Shown piece by piece: positions 54,878 to 64,000 of a stretch of 64,000 bases of DNA (the first letter of the stretch is position 1; each line of letters starts with the position of its first letter). Where the stretch lies: contig CBDDKZ010000005.1 of NCBI GenBank assembly GCA_965230415.1, positions 1,054,001-1,118,000 of the forward strand. The letters run 5' to 3'. The position numbers and the translations under genes were made by a program. Below the pieces are notes generated by a model. That model saw only the letters and a list, made by a program, of their open reading frames with translations, made no database searches and had not been told where the DNA came from. Source of the stretch: CBDDKZ01 sp965230415 (lineage in GTDB: Bacteria; Bacteroidota; Bacteroidia; Cytophagales; JAAEPT01).

Positions 54878-55970
54878 CGATATTTTCGTTATTCATTATT
54901 TCACTTTGCTTGCGAATAGATTCCTTATGAATGATCTTGTATACTTCTTTTACGAAATCAGGAAACAAGTTCATCTTTTCGCCTTTGGCCATTCTATCGT
55001 TTAATAGTTCATCCCAACGGCTAACCTGCAAAGTGGTAACGTTATTATCTTTTTTATATTCACCAATTTTATCTACAACTTTCATACGTTCGGCAAGCGT
55101 CTCTAAGATCTCTCTATCGATTGCATCTATTTGCTCACGCAAGTCGTCTAATGAGTGATTAAACGCTACATCGTCCGAGTATGATTTACGCACTTTAAGA
55201 TCATCTAAAATCTCATCCAGGCGAGCAGGTGTAACCTGTTGTTTTGCATCACTCCATGCTTCATCCGGGTTATTGTGCGTTTCTATCATCAAACCATCTA
55301 AACCGAGGTCTAAAGCTTTTTGTGATACTTCATGGATCAAATCACGCGTACCTGCAATGTGGCTAGGGTCGTTGATAATAGGAATATTTGGTAACAAACG
55401 CTTTAATTCAATGGCCATTTGCCACATAGGTTTGTTGCGGTATTTTATTTTGTCGTAGGTAGAGGTTCCACGGTGAATCGCGGCAAGACTTCTAATACCT
55501 GCGCCATAAATTCGCTCAATAGCACCAATCCATAGCTGAGTATCCGGGTTTATTGGATTTTTTACCAATACGGGCACATCCACTCCTTTCAGTGCATCTG
55601 CTATTTCCTGTACAGCAAATGGATTAACAGTTGTACGGGCACCAATCCAAAGTATGTCGATATCATATTTAAGTGCTAACTCAACATGTTGAGGGTTTGC
55701 CACCTCAGTACCAATTTTTAATCCGGTTTCTTCTTTTGCTTTCTGCAACCATGAAAGACCTTCTTCACCTATACCTTCAAAACTGTTGGGTCTTGTACGA
55801 GGTTTCCAGATACCTGCACGCATTACATCAACCTTACCGGTTGAAACCACTTGTTTCGCAATATTTAATACTTGTTCTTCGGTCTCTGCACTACAAGGTC
55901 CTGCAATGATAAGTGGTCTACCACTTACTCCCGACCAGCTTTCCAACGAATTTATATCTAGTTCAATCAT
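54870..55970 (-). CDS. DAHP synthase-chorismate mutase fusion
   Basis: A 366-residue bifunctional enzyme. Residues about 1-260 are a type I-beta DAHP synthase (IAGPCSAETEEQV, GIWKPRTRPNSFEG, NDPSHIAGTRDLIHEV), making DAHP from PEP and erythrose-4-phosphate. Residues about 270-355 are an AroQ-type chorismate mutase (LDDLREQIDAIDREIL, the MKVVDKIGEYKK helix), feeding prephenate to the separately located pheA. The fusion order is typical of Bacteroidota. The mutase domain may provide allosteric control of the synthase. Confidence 0.93.
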   Translation of the reverse strand: MIELDINSLESWSGVSGRPLIIAGPCSAETEEQVLNIAKQVVSTGKVDVMRAGIWKPRTRPNSFEGIGEEGLSWLQKAKEETGLKIGTEVANPQHVELALKYDIDILWIGARTTVNPFAVQEIADALKGVDVPVLVKNPINPDTQLWIGAIERIYGAGIRSLAAIHRGTSTYDKIKYRNKPMWQMAIELKRLLPNIPIINDPSHIAGTRDLIHEVSQKALDLGLDGLMIETHNNPDEAWSDAKQQVTPARLDEILDDLKVRKSYSDDVAFNHSLDDLREQIDAIDREILETLAERMKVVDKIGEYKKDNNVTTLQVSRWDELLNDRMAKGEKMNLFPDFVKEVYKIIHKESIRKQSEIMNNENIDA

Positions 55971-56171
55971 TCTTGCTCCAGTTTGAAAAAGGACACAAAT
56001 ATAATGTTAAATTATTTAAATGCCTTGAATTTATTGTTAATTAATTCACCAAATAACGATTATCTTAAACCGTAATCTCCCTAACTATAGTCAACATACA
56101 GTACAAACAAAATGAACAGCTTGTTCGTTCGGGAAAACAGTGAATAAGCAGCTGCCCTTCCTACTCTTTTT

Positions 56172-56206
56172 AACCCAAAAAGGCTGCCAAAGGCAGCCTT
56201 TTTGGG
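56172..56206 (-). terminator. Terminator of the beta-helix gene
   Basis: A 16-bp perfect stem, ACCCAAAAAGGCTGCC (56172-56187) with GGCAGCCTTTTTGGGT (56191-56206), around a 3-nt loop, just downstream (leftward) of the T9SS gene at 56236. The AT-rich flanks allow some bidirectional use, but the nearby leftward gene is the obvious client. Confidence 0.82.
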
Positions 56207-56235
56207 TATAGAGCTATGATAGTATCATGCAAAAC

Positions 56236-57882
56236 TTATTTTTGAACGAATACACGCTCAGAAGCAGCCTGACCATTAGAAGTCACAGTAGCTACATATA
56301 GACCTGAAGTGAAAGCATCAAGATTGATAGAAGATTGTCCTGATACAGTTTTCACTAATACACCAGCCATGTTGTAGAATTCAACAACTACATCGTTACC
56401 AGCGTTAGCAACTTCCAAAGTATTTCCTAATACAGCTAAAGAAAGTGCATTTTCTTCTACGTCGTTTACAGAAGTAATTTCTTTAGCACCAGTTTGCTGG
56501 AATTCAAAAGCACCTAAATCTTTCACACTACCGGAAATTGGCTGATTGAAGATATCAGTAGAGATAGTGAATCCTGTTGCTAAGGTTTTGTCGATAGCGA
56601 TAGAACCACTATGAAGTCTTAAATCTGCAGTAGCACCTTTAGAACCATTGAACCAAGAGATAGCTCCTTCTTCACTGAAAGTGAACAAACCAGCGCTTTG
56701 TAGAGCAGCTAAGTTAGCATAAGAAGTTCCACCGATGATAGCAGCAACAGCAGCATTCGGGTGATAGAATAGGTTGTTATCAAACTTAGATCCAGCACCA
56801 ATTGTACCAGCTATTACACAAGCATCAGCAGCATTGTTACTATGTGTTTTTATGATGTTGCTTCTGAAAGTAGTTGAGCTGATATTACCTGCATCCAAAC
56901 CTACGAAACGCGCATTAATGCTGTTGTGAATGATGTTACCACCACCAAACTGTGCATTTGTAGTATACTTGATACCCGTTTTTACGTTGTAGATGAAGTT
57001 TGAGTGAATGCTCATTTTAGCTTCAGTTCCAGCAAACTCCATACCTACAGTAGCGTTACCACACTCAATGTCGTTTCTATGGAATTGGTTATCTTGTCCG
57101 TTTTCAGTATAAATGATTACTGAGTTAGGATCGTCCCACAAGTTGTTTGCATCGATTTTGTTATCGAATAACAAGTTATCGTTGTTAGGATTACCTACGT
57201 AACGGAACATACCACCGTCAGCAAATTTACCAGAGATATCACAATCTCTTACAGCAACAGGCGCATAGTTTTCTGCCTGAAGAACAGCCATGTTTGAGAT
57301 CAACTCAGAGTTTTTCACTTCGAAACCGAAACCGAAAGTCATTGGGTCACGCACTAAGTCGATTACATAAAGACCAGCTGCACCTGATAACATTTCTAAT
57401 TTACAATCTTCTACTAAAGAGATACTACCTGCTACGTTTGAAGGATTCTTACGAACGAAAATAGTAGAACCACTGAAAGTAGTTAAGTGAAGATCTGAGA
57501 TCTGATGAGATACAGTACCGTGCGCAAAAACACCAGCACCACCAGCTACAGAAATATGCGTTAATGCCGCACCAGCACCAGTAATTTTGATGTTATTATC
57601 GTTTTCTAACAAAATTGTAGGCCAGTTGTAAGTACCAGCGTCGATGATAATCTCGTCACCTGAAGCGAAAGCAGGAACGTTATTGATGATATGCTGAGCA
57701 CTAGCGTAAGGAGCAGAAGCAGATCCGTTTCCAGATGCATCGTTACCAGCTGCAGTGGTAAAAACATCACCAGCAGTGCTGTTGTCATTCACGTACCAAG
57801 TAGCACCAAATGAGTTAGTTAGTCCTAATGCTGCAATGGCGCAACCAAGAACAAATTGTGATTTTAATTTGTTTAAAAACAT
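56236..57882 (-). CDS. T9SS-sorted right-handed beta-helix protein
   Basis: A 548-residue secreted protein. A signal peptide (MFLNKLKSQFVLGCAIAALG, to about 26) precedes an Asn/Gly-rich parallel beta-helix (about 40-445; DEIIIDAGTYNWPTILLEN, HSNFIYNVKTGIKYTTNAQ, GGNIIHNSINARFVGL) of pectate-lyase-like type, then a type A T9SS sorting domain (about 475-548, LEVANAGNDVVVEFYNMAG to ERVFVQK). No catalytic signature of a lyase was recognised. By eye the gene uses AAC, GCT, GTA and ACT strongly, more than its neighbours, suggesting high expression. Confidence 0.8.
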   Translation of the reverse strand: MFLNKLKSQFVLGCAIAALGLTNSFGATWYVNDNSTAGDVFTTAAGNDASGNGSASAPYASAQHIINNVPAFASGDEIIIDAGTYNWPTILLENDNNIKITGAGAALTHISVAGGAGVFAHGTVSHQISDLHLTTFSGSTIFVRKNPSNVAGSISLVEDCKLEMLSGAAGLYVIDLVRDPMTFGFGFEVKNSELISNMAVLQAENYAPVAVRDCDISGKFADGGMFRYVGNPNNDNLLFDNKIDANNLWDDPNSVIIYTENGQDNQFHRNDIECGNATVGMEFAGTEAKMSIHSNFIYNVKTGIKYTTNAQFGGGNIIHNSINARFVGLDAGNISSTTFRSNIIKTHSNNAADACVIAGTIGAGSKFDNNLFYHPNAAVAAIIGGTSYANLAALQSAGLFTFSEEGAISWFNGSKGATADLRLHSGSIAIDKTLATGFTISTDIFNQPISGSVKDLGAFEFQQTGAKEITSVNDVEENALSLAVLGNTLEVANAGNDVVVEFYNMAGVLVKTVSGQSSINLDAFTSGLYVATVTSNGQAASERVFVQK

Positions 57883-58410
57883 TGTTTGGGTTTTAAAAAT
57901 CGCCTACTCTATTTTAAGATTTTCGGCAAACTCTTCAGAACAAAAAAACACAGCTAGACCAATCTATTATCAGTGTGTTACACGTCTGTAACGTTGCAAA
58001 AATTAATAAACTAGTATGATATATTTGTCTCACTAAAAATCCGGGTTCTAAATCGGGCTCTTATGTTCTACGGTTCGAATTTAGTAAAAGAATACTCAAA
58101 TCACTAAAAAAATCAACCAATGAAACAGTTTGCCTGATGAAGCTGCTTATTTCATCTATATACAGTTATAACCTTAACATAAAATTTACATTCATCGAAA
58201 ATTTATAAGGTGTGATCTATAAAATAACGTCATTTATCGAACGATTACACAAAAGCCGTTATTAAAAAACGCATCAACAATCAGTATAAAAAGGAGTTAT
58301 GACAAATTGTTAAATCCAATTGTACCTTTGTAAATCAAAAAAAGCAAGAGCGCCAACTTTCTTGCACGCTCTTGCTAAACTACAAATAAACAAATTACAA
58401 TAAGCATTGA
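57883..58410. promoter_or_regulatory. Intergenic region upstream of the beta-helix gene
   Basis: There is no credible ORF. About 95-110 bases upstream of the start codon is an inverted repeat GTTACA (57977-57982) / TGTAAC (57987-57992) with a 4-base spacer, the spacing of a small dimeric activator or repressor site. A terminator for the next gene upstream lies at 58337-58376. The promoter itself could not be assigned. Confidence 0.4.
58337..58376 (-). terminator. Terminator of the sortilin-like gene
   Basis: AGCAAGAGCG (58343-58352) pairs with CGCTCTTGCT (58367-58376); the A-run at 58337-58343 is a U-run in the minus-strand RNA. Confidence 0.8.
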
Positions 58411-61200
58411 TTAATGCTTCATAACTCGTGCCATTATGCGCTGCCCTGCAATTTCTTTTTCAACAACGTATATTCCGGGCTCAAATCCACTCATATTAAT
58501 TTCATCAATCTGTTCATCACTTATTTTGGTAGTTAACACACGTCCGGACAAGTTATAAACGGTATAAGTTGCCCTGTTGCCCGTTTCATTCTTGAGGTAT
58601 AAAATGTCGCTTGTGGGATTTGGAAACAAGACCTGGTCCAAGCTTACATATGCTTCGTTACCTGTAACAATAGAGGGCATGAAAACGGCGCTAAAAAGTC
58701 CGTTACCATGTGTCCCAACTACCACACTACCGTCTTCTCGCGTTTTGATCATTGTTACTGGAACGTTGCCTACCAAATCGGGGCTTTGCAAAGTCCAAAT
58801 AGTATTCATTCCATCGAGCTGTTCGGTGGCGTATACTCCGGTACTGGTACCCACAAAAACAACTTCTTTTCCATTGAGGTGAAGCAATTCAATCCAGCGA
58901 ACAGAGGGACCTGCACCTGTACCATCCGGATTTTCTTCCAGGTTACCACTAACATTAGTCCAGGTTTGTCCGGCATCCTCTGTCATTATGATACTATGTA
59001 CTTCGTAATTAGTAAAACCGACAAAAAAACGATCACCATTTGTTGGATCTATTTTCACACAACCTACCCAAGGATTGACACTATCTCCTATGGCATCCAG
59101 GTATGACCCTACATATTCCATAGCCGGATTTCCCATATTCGCGCCATCAATCTTGTAAATATCACCGCCATTTGTACCAAACACAATTCGGTTAGCAGGT
59201 GCGATTGTACTTACATCAAAATTGGCTATGAAAAAGAAGGGGTGCGTAGTATCCTCAATCACTTCCCAGTAAGTATTGTCAATTGCAACATCCGATATTG
59301 GTGCTGCCAAAGTATTGGGGTTTCGCCAAATCTGATTCAATTTCTGTGTATACAACAAGCTTTCGTTATTGGGATCTAATTGCATGGGATTTATAATTAG
59401 AACAGCGCGTGGGTCGCTAAAACCCACCGGATCGAGTCGTGTGTAGTCAATGAAATTAAAATCCGCATCGTAATCCAGCCGAAACATCATACCGGATTGA
59501 AGCGAACCGTAAACTGTTTTGCTATCGGGCCTGTCAATAAGCTCACAATAACTTCCATCGCCGCCGATTTCATGGCTCCATATGGTCGAAGAAGCGGAAT
59601 CGGTAGCTAACCATGTACCATTATCCTGAAAACCGGCTATTAGCGCATCGCTCCCCACGGTTTCGTCTATTGCCAGGGTATGCGCCTGCGTTGTTAGATA
59701 ACCACCGTTGAGGCTTTGCCAGTGTACGACTGTGTTATCGCTATCGAACTCCATGTTATTCTCAGTAACAAATAAACCACCGTCAGTAGCACATATCATT
59801 TTGTATGGATCGTCTGGGTAAAAGACATATTCATGAATATCGGGGTGATGGTTTTCATAAAACTCAAAATCTTCATTAAAAGCGGCATATCCTCCAATCA
59901 AATCGGTATGGGAATCGCTCGAAAAAGCGGTTGTTGACCTCCAGGCACTTGCACCTCCAATAAATAAGGTATTTGACTCTGAAGGGTGAACCGCTAGTGC
60001 CAAATTATAACCAAACTGCGGATTAAAATCGCCGGTATTTCCCCCGAAACCTGGTAAGTTAGCCGATAAGTCGCCCCAAAGGCCACCGTTGCCGAAGCTA
60101 CCATCCCCGTTACCTACGCCATTGAAGTACCTATAACTGTACAAATGGGGACTTACGCTGGTGAAATTTGAATCCCACATAACTCCCAAAAAATAGACTG
60201 CAGTGTCTCCTTTTTCTTCGGAATCGATCACAAATCGTCCGAAGGGCAAATGAAACGGCATACTTGTAAAATGTGCATCGGAAATAAGTGTCCAATTTTC
60301 TCCATCTGTAGACCTGTAAATGCCACCAAATGTGGTCCATCCCTCTATAACAGCATAAAGTGTCCCGTTTTTGGTAATATGTATAGCACATACACCACCA
60401 CTTATTCGACCGCCACTACTTACATCAGAATCTGCCAATACGCTTCTCCAGGTAGCACCACCATCTGCTGACTTTAAAATGGCCCCATTACCTGCGACGT
60501 AAATCGCTCCTGTTTCATTGTGGATATCAATATCAGAAGCGAAATCGAAGTAGCCATCAATAGCGTGTGGAGTATTGGTTTGCGTTGAAGGAAGGACTTG
60601 CCATGAATCTCCTCCATCTTCCGATTTATATACGCCGTCTCCTGCAAAGGGAGCCCTAAATGAAGAAGCTGAATTTCCAACAGTGCCTTCCCCTGTTGTA
60701 TAATACCATATGTGTTCCATACCAGGTCTGGTATCTTGTTGGATGGCAGTGACACTTCTAAGGTCTCCGGCAGAAAATGTTCTTTCCCAAGTCGATCCTG
60801 CGTCTCTACTCTTCCATACTCCCCCGGAAACGCCCGCAGCCAGTATTACATTTTCATCCGTAACATCAATGGCTATAGCGCGGGTTCTACCACCAACATT
60901 TATCGGCCCACGGCTTTTCCATGAAGCGTTTTCAAAATCGAAATTGGTTTTTGCCTGACGTCGCTTGAAAGAAGCTTCTTCGCGTGCAAATTGCAACTCT
61001 CGTGCCCTTATATTAGCGGGGATTTCTCCGCTAAAAGGGCTACTATAACGAAGTCGATCATATTCATTTTTCTGTTGAGGATCACCCTCCTTTAAGTGTT
61101 TAAGTGTTTGTACATGTTGTCCATAGCTTGTTTGGTAGAGTAAAAGTAAACATACAGCCATTACCAATAAAGATAAGATGCTTAATACATTAGTTTTCAT
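58411..61200 (-). CDS. T9SS-sorted Vps10/BNR-repeat propeller protein
   Basis: A 929-residue secreted protein with a signal peptide (to about 27, ending YGQH), several beta-propeller blades with Asp-box or sortilin-like repeats (SRDAGSTWERTF, SEDGGDSWQVL, SADGGATWRSV, STDGENWTLI, TEDAGQTWTNV) over about 95-830, and a C-terminal type A T9SS sorting domain (VLFPNPTSDILYL to VMKH). Similar proteins are annotated as glycosyl hydrolase or exo-alpha-sialidase, but I see no catalytic residues to confirm that. Surface binding or a large secreted propeller is the safe description. Confidence 0.82.
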   Translation of the reverse strand: MKTNVLSILSLLVMAVCLLLLYQTSYGQHVQTLKHLKEGDPQQKNEYDRLRYSSPFSGEIPANIRARELQFAREEASFKRRQAKTNFDFENASWKSRGPINVGGRTRAIAIDVTDENVILAAGVSGGVWKSRDAGSTWERTFSAGDLRSVTAIQQDTRPGMEHIWYYTTGEGTVGNSASSFRAPFAGDGVYKSEDGGDSWQVLPSTQTNTPHAIDGYFDFASDIDIHNETGAIYVAGNGAILKSADGGATWRSVLADSDVSSGGRISGGVCAIHITKNGTLYAVIEGWTTFGGIYRSTDGENWTLISDAHFTSMPFHLPFGRFVIDSEEKGDTAVYFLGVMWDSNFTSVSPHLYSYRYFNGVGNGDGSFGNGGLWGDLSANLPGFGGNTGDFNPQFGYNLALAVHPSESNTLFIGGASAWRSTTAFSSDSHTDLIGGYAAFNEDFEFYENHHPDIHEYVFYPDDPYKMICATDGGLFVTENNMEFDSDNTVVHWQSLNGGYLTTQAHTLAIDETVGSDALIAGFQDNGTWLATDSASSTIWSHEIGGDGSYCELIDRPDSKTVYGSLQSGMMFRLDYDADFNFIDYTRLDPVGFSDPRAVLIINPMQLDPNNESLLYTQKLNQIWRNPNTLAAPISDVAIDNTYWEVIEDTTHPFFFIANFDVSTIAPANRIVFGTNGGDIYKIDGANMGNPAMEYVGSYLDAIGDSVNPWVGCVKIDPTNGDRFFVGFTNYEVHSIIMTEDAGQTWTNVSGNLEENPDGTGAGPSVRWIELLHLNGKEVVFVGTSTGVYATEQLDGMNTIWTLQSPDLVGNVPVTMIKTREDGSVVVGTHGNGLFSAVFMPSIVTGNEAYVSLDQVLFPNPTSDILYLKNETGNRATYTVYNLSGRVLTTKISDEQIDEINMSGFEPGIYVVEKEIAGQRIMARVMKH

Positions 61201-61740
61201 CTTTTTGTTGTTTAAGTAAAAATTTGGTTTTTGTTTTTGGTAGTTTTTAATAAATAGCTTTCCAGGTCTCGCTTAGCAAAAAAATCTTGCAAGCAAGGCG
61301 GTGTACCGGAAAAATAGTATGCAATCCACAATTTGCGGTTTACCAAGAGCTCATTTGGGCCCGAACTCTAATACAACTGTAAATTGCAATAAAATAATCA
61401 TCAATTAATAACACTAATTGATGATTCTACAATTAACTACCAAAGGTAGCGTATTCTCAATTGCATACTGTTAAAAAAGCGACAAATGAGGCAGGTATAC
61501 GCATCCCTTCAATAAAGACACCAGAATAAAGGAAAAGGTTGAGATTGATGCTCTGTCGGGTTTTAAAAAAATTCAAACAAACGCTCGCTTGGCAATTAAT
61601 TTGGTAAATGTGTTACGAACTACCGATTGAAGATAAATCCATAAGTATTTAATTTAAAAAAGAAGACCGCCTTCAGTATGCCTGGGCGGTCTTTCTATAT
61701 TCAGTTAATGGGTTGTGTACCCTATTTTACTCGTATTCTC
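61201..61740. other. Intergenic region upstream of the sortilin-like gene
   Basis: No credible ORF over 540 bases. A 12-bp perfect hairpin AATCATCAATTA (61396-61407) / TAATTGATGATT (61415-61426) with a 7-nt loop lies about 200 bases upstream of the sortilin-like gene. It lacks a T-run on either side and so is not a standard terminator. The sucD terminator lies at 61655-61693. The promoter of the sortilin-like gene was not identified. Confidence 0.45.
61655..61693 (-). terminator. Terminator of sucD
   Basis: AAGACCGCC (61663-61671) pairs with GGCGGTCTT (61685-61693) around a 13-nt loop; the A-run at 61655-61661 is a U-run in leftward RNA. It lies about 48 bases past the sucD stop. Confidence 0.8.
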
Positions 61741-62631
61741 TTAAGCCGTGACTCCACTTTCCTGCAATGCCTGAATCAAAGTATCTCCGATTGTGGCAGG
61801 AGATTCAGATACGAAGATACCACATTCGCGCATAATACGCATTTTTGCTTCTGCTGTGTCGTCAGCACCACCAATGATAGCACCTGCATGCCCCATTCTT
61901 TTACCTTTAGGTGCTGTTTGGCCTGCAATAAAACCAACTACTGGTTTTGGATTACCCTGTTCTTTAATCCAACGAGCTGCTTCAGCTTCATACTGACCGC
62001 CAATTTCGCCAATCATTACAATTGCATCAGTCTCTTCATCGTTCATTAGCAATTCTACCGCCTGCTTAGTAGAAGTACCGATAATTGGGTCACCACCGAT
62101 ACCAATTGCGGTAGAAATACCCAAACCAGCTTTAACCACCTGGTCAGCAGCCTCATACGTTAATGTTCCTGATTTAGAAACGATTCCTATCTTTCCAGAT
62201 TTGAAAACGAATCCAGGCATAATTCCTACTTTTGCTTCACCCGGAGTGATTACTCCCGGGCAGTTAGGACCCACCATCGTCACGCCCTTCTTTTTAATAT
62301 ATTCTTTAACCGGAATCATATCTTTAACCGGAATACCTTCGGTAATTGTTATTATTACTCCGATTCCAGCCTGTGCTGCTTCCATTACAGCATCTGCTGC
62401 AAACGCTGGTGGAACAAAAATTATTGACACATCAGCACCTGTTGCTTTAATTGCTTCGGCTACTGTATTAAAAACCGGTTTACCTAAATGTTCCTGACCT
62501 CCCTTACCCGGAGTAACACCGCCAACAACATTCGTCCCGTATTCTATCATTTGTCCGGCATGGAAAGTACCTTCCGAACCTGTAAAACCTTGTACGATTA
62601 CTTTTGAATCTTTATTAACTAATACACTCAT
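61741..62631 (-). CDS. sucD: Succinyl-CoA synthetase alpha subunit
   Basis: A 296-residue subunit of the TCA-cycle enzyme that interconverts succinyl-CoA and succinate with NTP formation. Key features are the CoA-binding N-terminal domain (VIVQGFTGSEGTFHAGQM), GPNCPGVITP, and the phosphohistidine H248 in RMGHAGAIIGG. The beta subunit gene (sucC) is not in the window, which is usual in Bacteroidota where the two are separated. It has its own promoter region of about 200 bases and a terminator. Confidence 0.94.
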   Translation of the reverse strand: MSVLVNKDSKVIVQGFTGSEGTFHAGQMIEYGTNVVGGVTPGKGGQEHLGKPVFNTVAEAIKATGADVSIIFVPPAFAADAVMEAAQAGIGVIITITEGIPVKDMIPVKEYIKKKGVTMVGPNCPGVITPGEAKVGIMPGFVFKSGKIGIVSKSGTLTYEAADQVVKAGLGISTAIGIGGDPIIGTSTKQAVELLMNDEETDAIVMIGEIGGQYEAEAARWIKEQGNPKPVVGFIAGQTAPKGKRMGHAGAIIGGADDTAEAKMRIMRECGIFVSESPATIGDTLIQALQESGVTA

Positions 62632-62841
62632 ATTCTCTTCAAATTATGAGCTTACAAATTTAGGCTAATTTGTCTCTAAAACAAGTTTTTTAATTGATTA
62701 CGAAACACGCCCTTTCACTGTTTTATCAGAAGCAGAAGTAAGCCAATATCGTGACAATTAAGCATATAAAATACTAAATTTAAGTCGATTACATGACACA
62801 AGCACAAATTCAACGTTTCTGTTATTCCCGTTGCGAAAAAA

Positions 62842-64000
62842 TTAGTAGTTGTATTTTTTCTTCCACAATTTTTGTAGTCTTGTTCGCAATTCGTTTTCAC
62901 GAGCGTTAATTGCAGGATCGTATAAACGGGTACCGCTTAATTCCTCTGGAAGGAATTCCTGCTCTACAAAATTGCCCGGATAATCATGTGCGTACTTATA
63001 ATCTTCACCATAACCCAATTCTTTATTTAGTTTGGTATAGGCTCCCCTCAAATGCAAAGGCACTGGCAAATCGCCATGTTGCTTCACCAATTGTTGGGCG
63101 CTATTTATCGCCAGATAAGCCGAATTACTCTTGGAAGATGCTGCGAGGTAAGTTGTTGTTTGAGAAAGTATGATACGTGCTTCCGGATAACCTATTACAG
63201 AAACTGCCTGAAAACAGTTATTTGCCATCACAATTGCAGTTGGATTAGCATTGCCAATATCCTCAGAAGCGAGGATCAATAAACGGCGCGCGATAAATTT
63301 GGGATCTTCTCCACCTTCAATCATTCTGGCCAGCCAATAAATTGCTGCATTGGGATCGCTCCCACGTATTGATTTGATAAATGCAGAAATAATATCATAG
63401 TGCATATCTCCCTGCTTATCATAAATAACTGCCCTTTCCTGCACATTGTTAAACACCATGTCGTTATTGATAATGAGCGGAGTCTCATTTGTAGAATCAG
63501 CAACAAGTTCTAATAAGTTGAGTAGTTTACGCGCATCTCCTCCTGAGAGCTTCAAAAGTGCATCTACTTCTTTGAACTCAATCTGACGTTTTGACAAGTC
63601 CGTATCATTGTTTGCTGCATATGTCAAAAGCTCGGTAAGTTCTTCTCTGCTCAAATGATTTAAGACATAAACCTGGCAACGGGACAAAAGAGCGGCATTA
63701 ACTTCAAAAGAAGGGTTTTCGGTGGTCGCTCCTATCAGTTTAATTGCCCCTCTCTCAACAGCTCCCAAAAGTGCATCTTGCTGCGATTTACTAAAGCGGT
63801 GTATTTCATCAATAAAAAGTATGGTTCGTTGAAAACCGCCTGCTTTTGCTATCACCTCACGCACATCTTTCACCCCCGAACTAATAGCAGATAGTGTAAA
63901 AAAGCGCGATTTTGTTTGATTGGCGATGATGTTAGCCAATGTGGTCTTACCAACCCCCGGCGGGCCCCAGAAAATCATCGAGGGCGTATAGTCCTTTTCC
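62842..64000 (-). CDS. rarA: RarA/MgsA AAA ATPase, partial (5' end outside window)
   Basis: The frame is open from the stop at 62842 to the right edge, giving about 385 residues and lacking an N-terminal 40-50 residues of the usual family length. The Walker A motif GPPGVGKT and Walker B with sensor (LFIDEIHRFSKSQQDALLGAVERGAI) are complete, followed by ATTENPSFEVNAALLSRC (sensor 1). The C-terminal helical region contains the MgsA domain (GDLPVPLHLRGAYTKLNKELGYG). RarA acts at stalled forks and interacts with SSB. An internal ATG at 63978 is not the true start because the frame continues upstream. Confidence 0.92.
   Translation of the reverse strand, partial: EKDYTPSMIFWGPPGVGKTTLANIIANQTKSRFFTLSAISSGVKDVREVIAKAGGFQRTILFIDEIHRFSKSQQDALLGAVERGAIKLIGATTENPSFEVNAALLSRCQVYVLNHLSREELTELLTYAANNDTDLSKRQIEFKEVDALLKLSGGDARKLLNLLELVADSTNETPLIINNDMVFNNVQERAVIYDKQGDMHYDIISAFIKSIRGSDPNAAIYWLARMIEGGEDPKFIARRLLILASEDIGNANPTAIVMANNCFQAVSVIGYPEARIILSQTTTYLAASSKSNSAYLAINSAQQLVKQHGDLPVPLHLRGAYTKLNKELGYGEDYKYAHDYPGNFVEQEFLPEELSGTRLYDPAINARENELRTRLQKLWKKKYNY

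Noticed and set aside
1..64000. tRNA, rRNA, CRISPR arrays, insertion sequences, integrase/att sites
   Set aside because: I saw no cloverleaf-like sequence in the gaps, no regular direct repeats with spacers and no transposase or integrase frames. A covariance-model scan would settle the tRNA question.

Overview
The window reads as one chromosomal stretch of a Bacteroidota bacterium, probably marine and of a Cytophagales- or Saprospiria-like lineage. The evidence is AT-rich DNA, Bacteroidota-style -7 elements (TANNTTTG), at least seven secreted proteins with a C-terminal type IX secretion (T9SS) sorting domain, lipoproteins, a DAHP synthase-chorismate mutase fusion, paired MCE proteins next to an LptD homologue, and a DUF1800/DUF1501 pair. 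I found no tRNA, rRNA, CRISPR array, insertion sequence or phage gene. The order below does not imply regulation unless stated.

Layout. 0.2-5 kb (minus): asparaginase and TatD, then a surface-glycan set of GT2 glycosyltransferase, NodB deacetylase and GT4 glycosyltransferase. 5-9.4 kb (plus): an rRNA methyltransferase, a Wzx-like flippase and an O-antigen ligase-like protein. 9.5-12.2 kb (plus): three poorly known envelope or helical proteins. 12.6-22.2 kb (minus): the most unusual region, a compact set of seven exported proteins. It holds two GH26-type proteins resembling endo-1,3-beta-xylanases, a duplicated carbohydrate-binding-like protein, a GH16-fold lipoprotein that has lost its catalytic triad, two large outer-membrane beta-barrels and a jelly-roll-like lipoprotein. 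It has no SusC/SusD pair. Two T9SS cargo proteins (22.5-24.7 kb, plus) diverge from it.

25-28 kb (minus): single-domain response regulator, then a membrane protein, prephenate dehydratase and aminotransferase. 28.3-36.7 kb: degenerate IscA-like protein, FolB, DivIVA, WD40 protein, phosphopantetheinyl transferase, redoxin, SirB1-like protein, acyl-CoA carboxyltransferase and two MCE/MlaD proteins. 36.8-43.5 kb: LptD-like protein, LysRS, DUF1801 protein and ABC-F ATPase. 43.7-52.6 kb: T9SS protein, SulP transporter, TPR proteins and DUF1800/DUF1501. 52.6-56 kb (minus): shikimate operon of DAHP synthase-chorismate mutase, aroB and aroA. 56.2-61.2 kb (minus): two large T9SS proteins. 61.7-64 kb (minus): sucD and the 3' part of rarA, which runs off the right edge.

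Together the genes mix housekeeping (aromatic amino acids, LysRS, SucD, RarA, LptD/MCE envelope biogenesis) with envelope glycan assembly and a secreted glycan-binding or glycan-degrading programme. The best candidate for an undescribed system is the SusC/D-less glycan locus at 12.6-22.2 kb with its pseudo-GH16 lipoprotein and paired barrels. A second candidate is an orphan minus-strand transcription unit at about 12.16-12.42 kb that may encode a small RNA.
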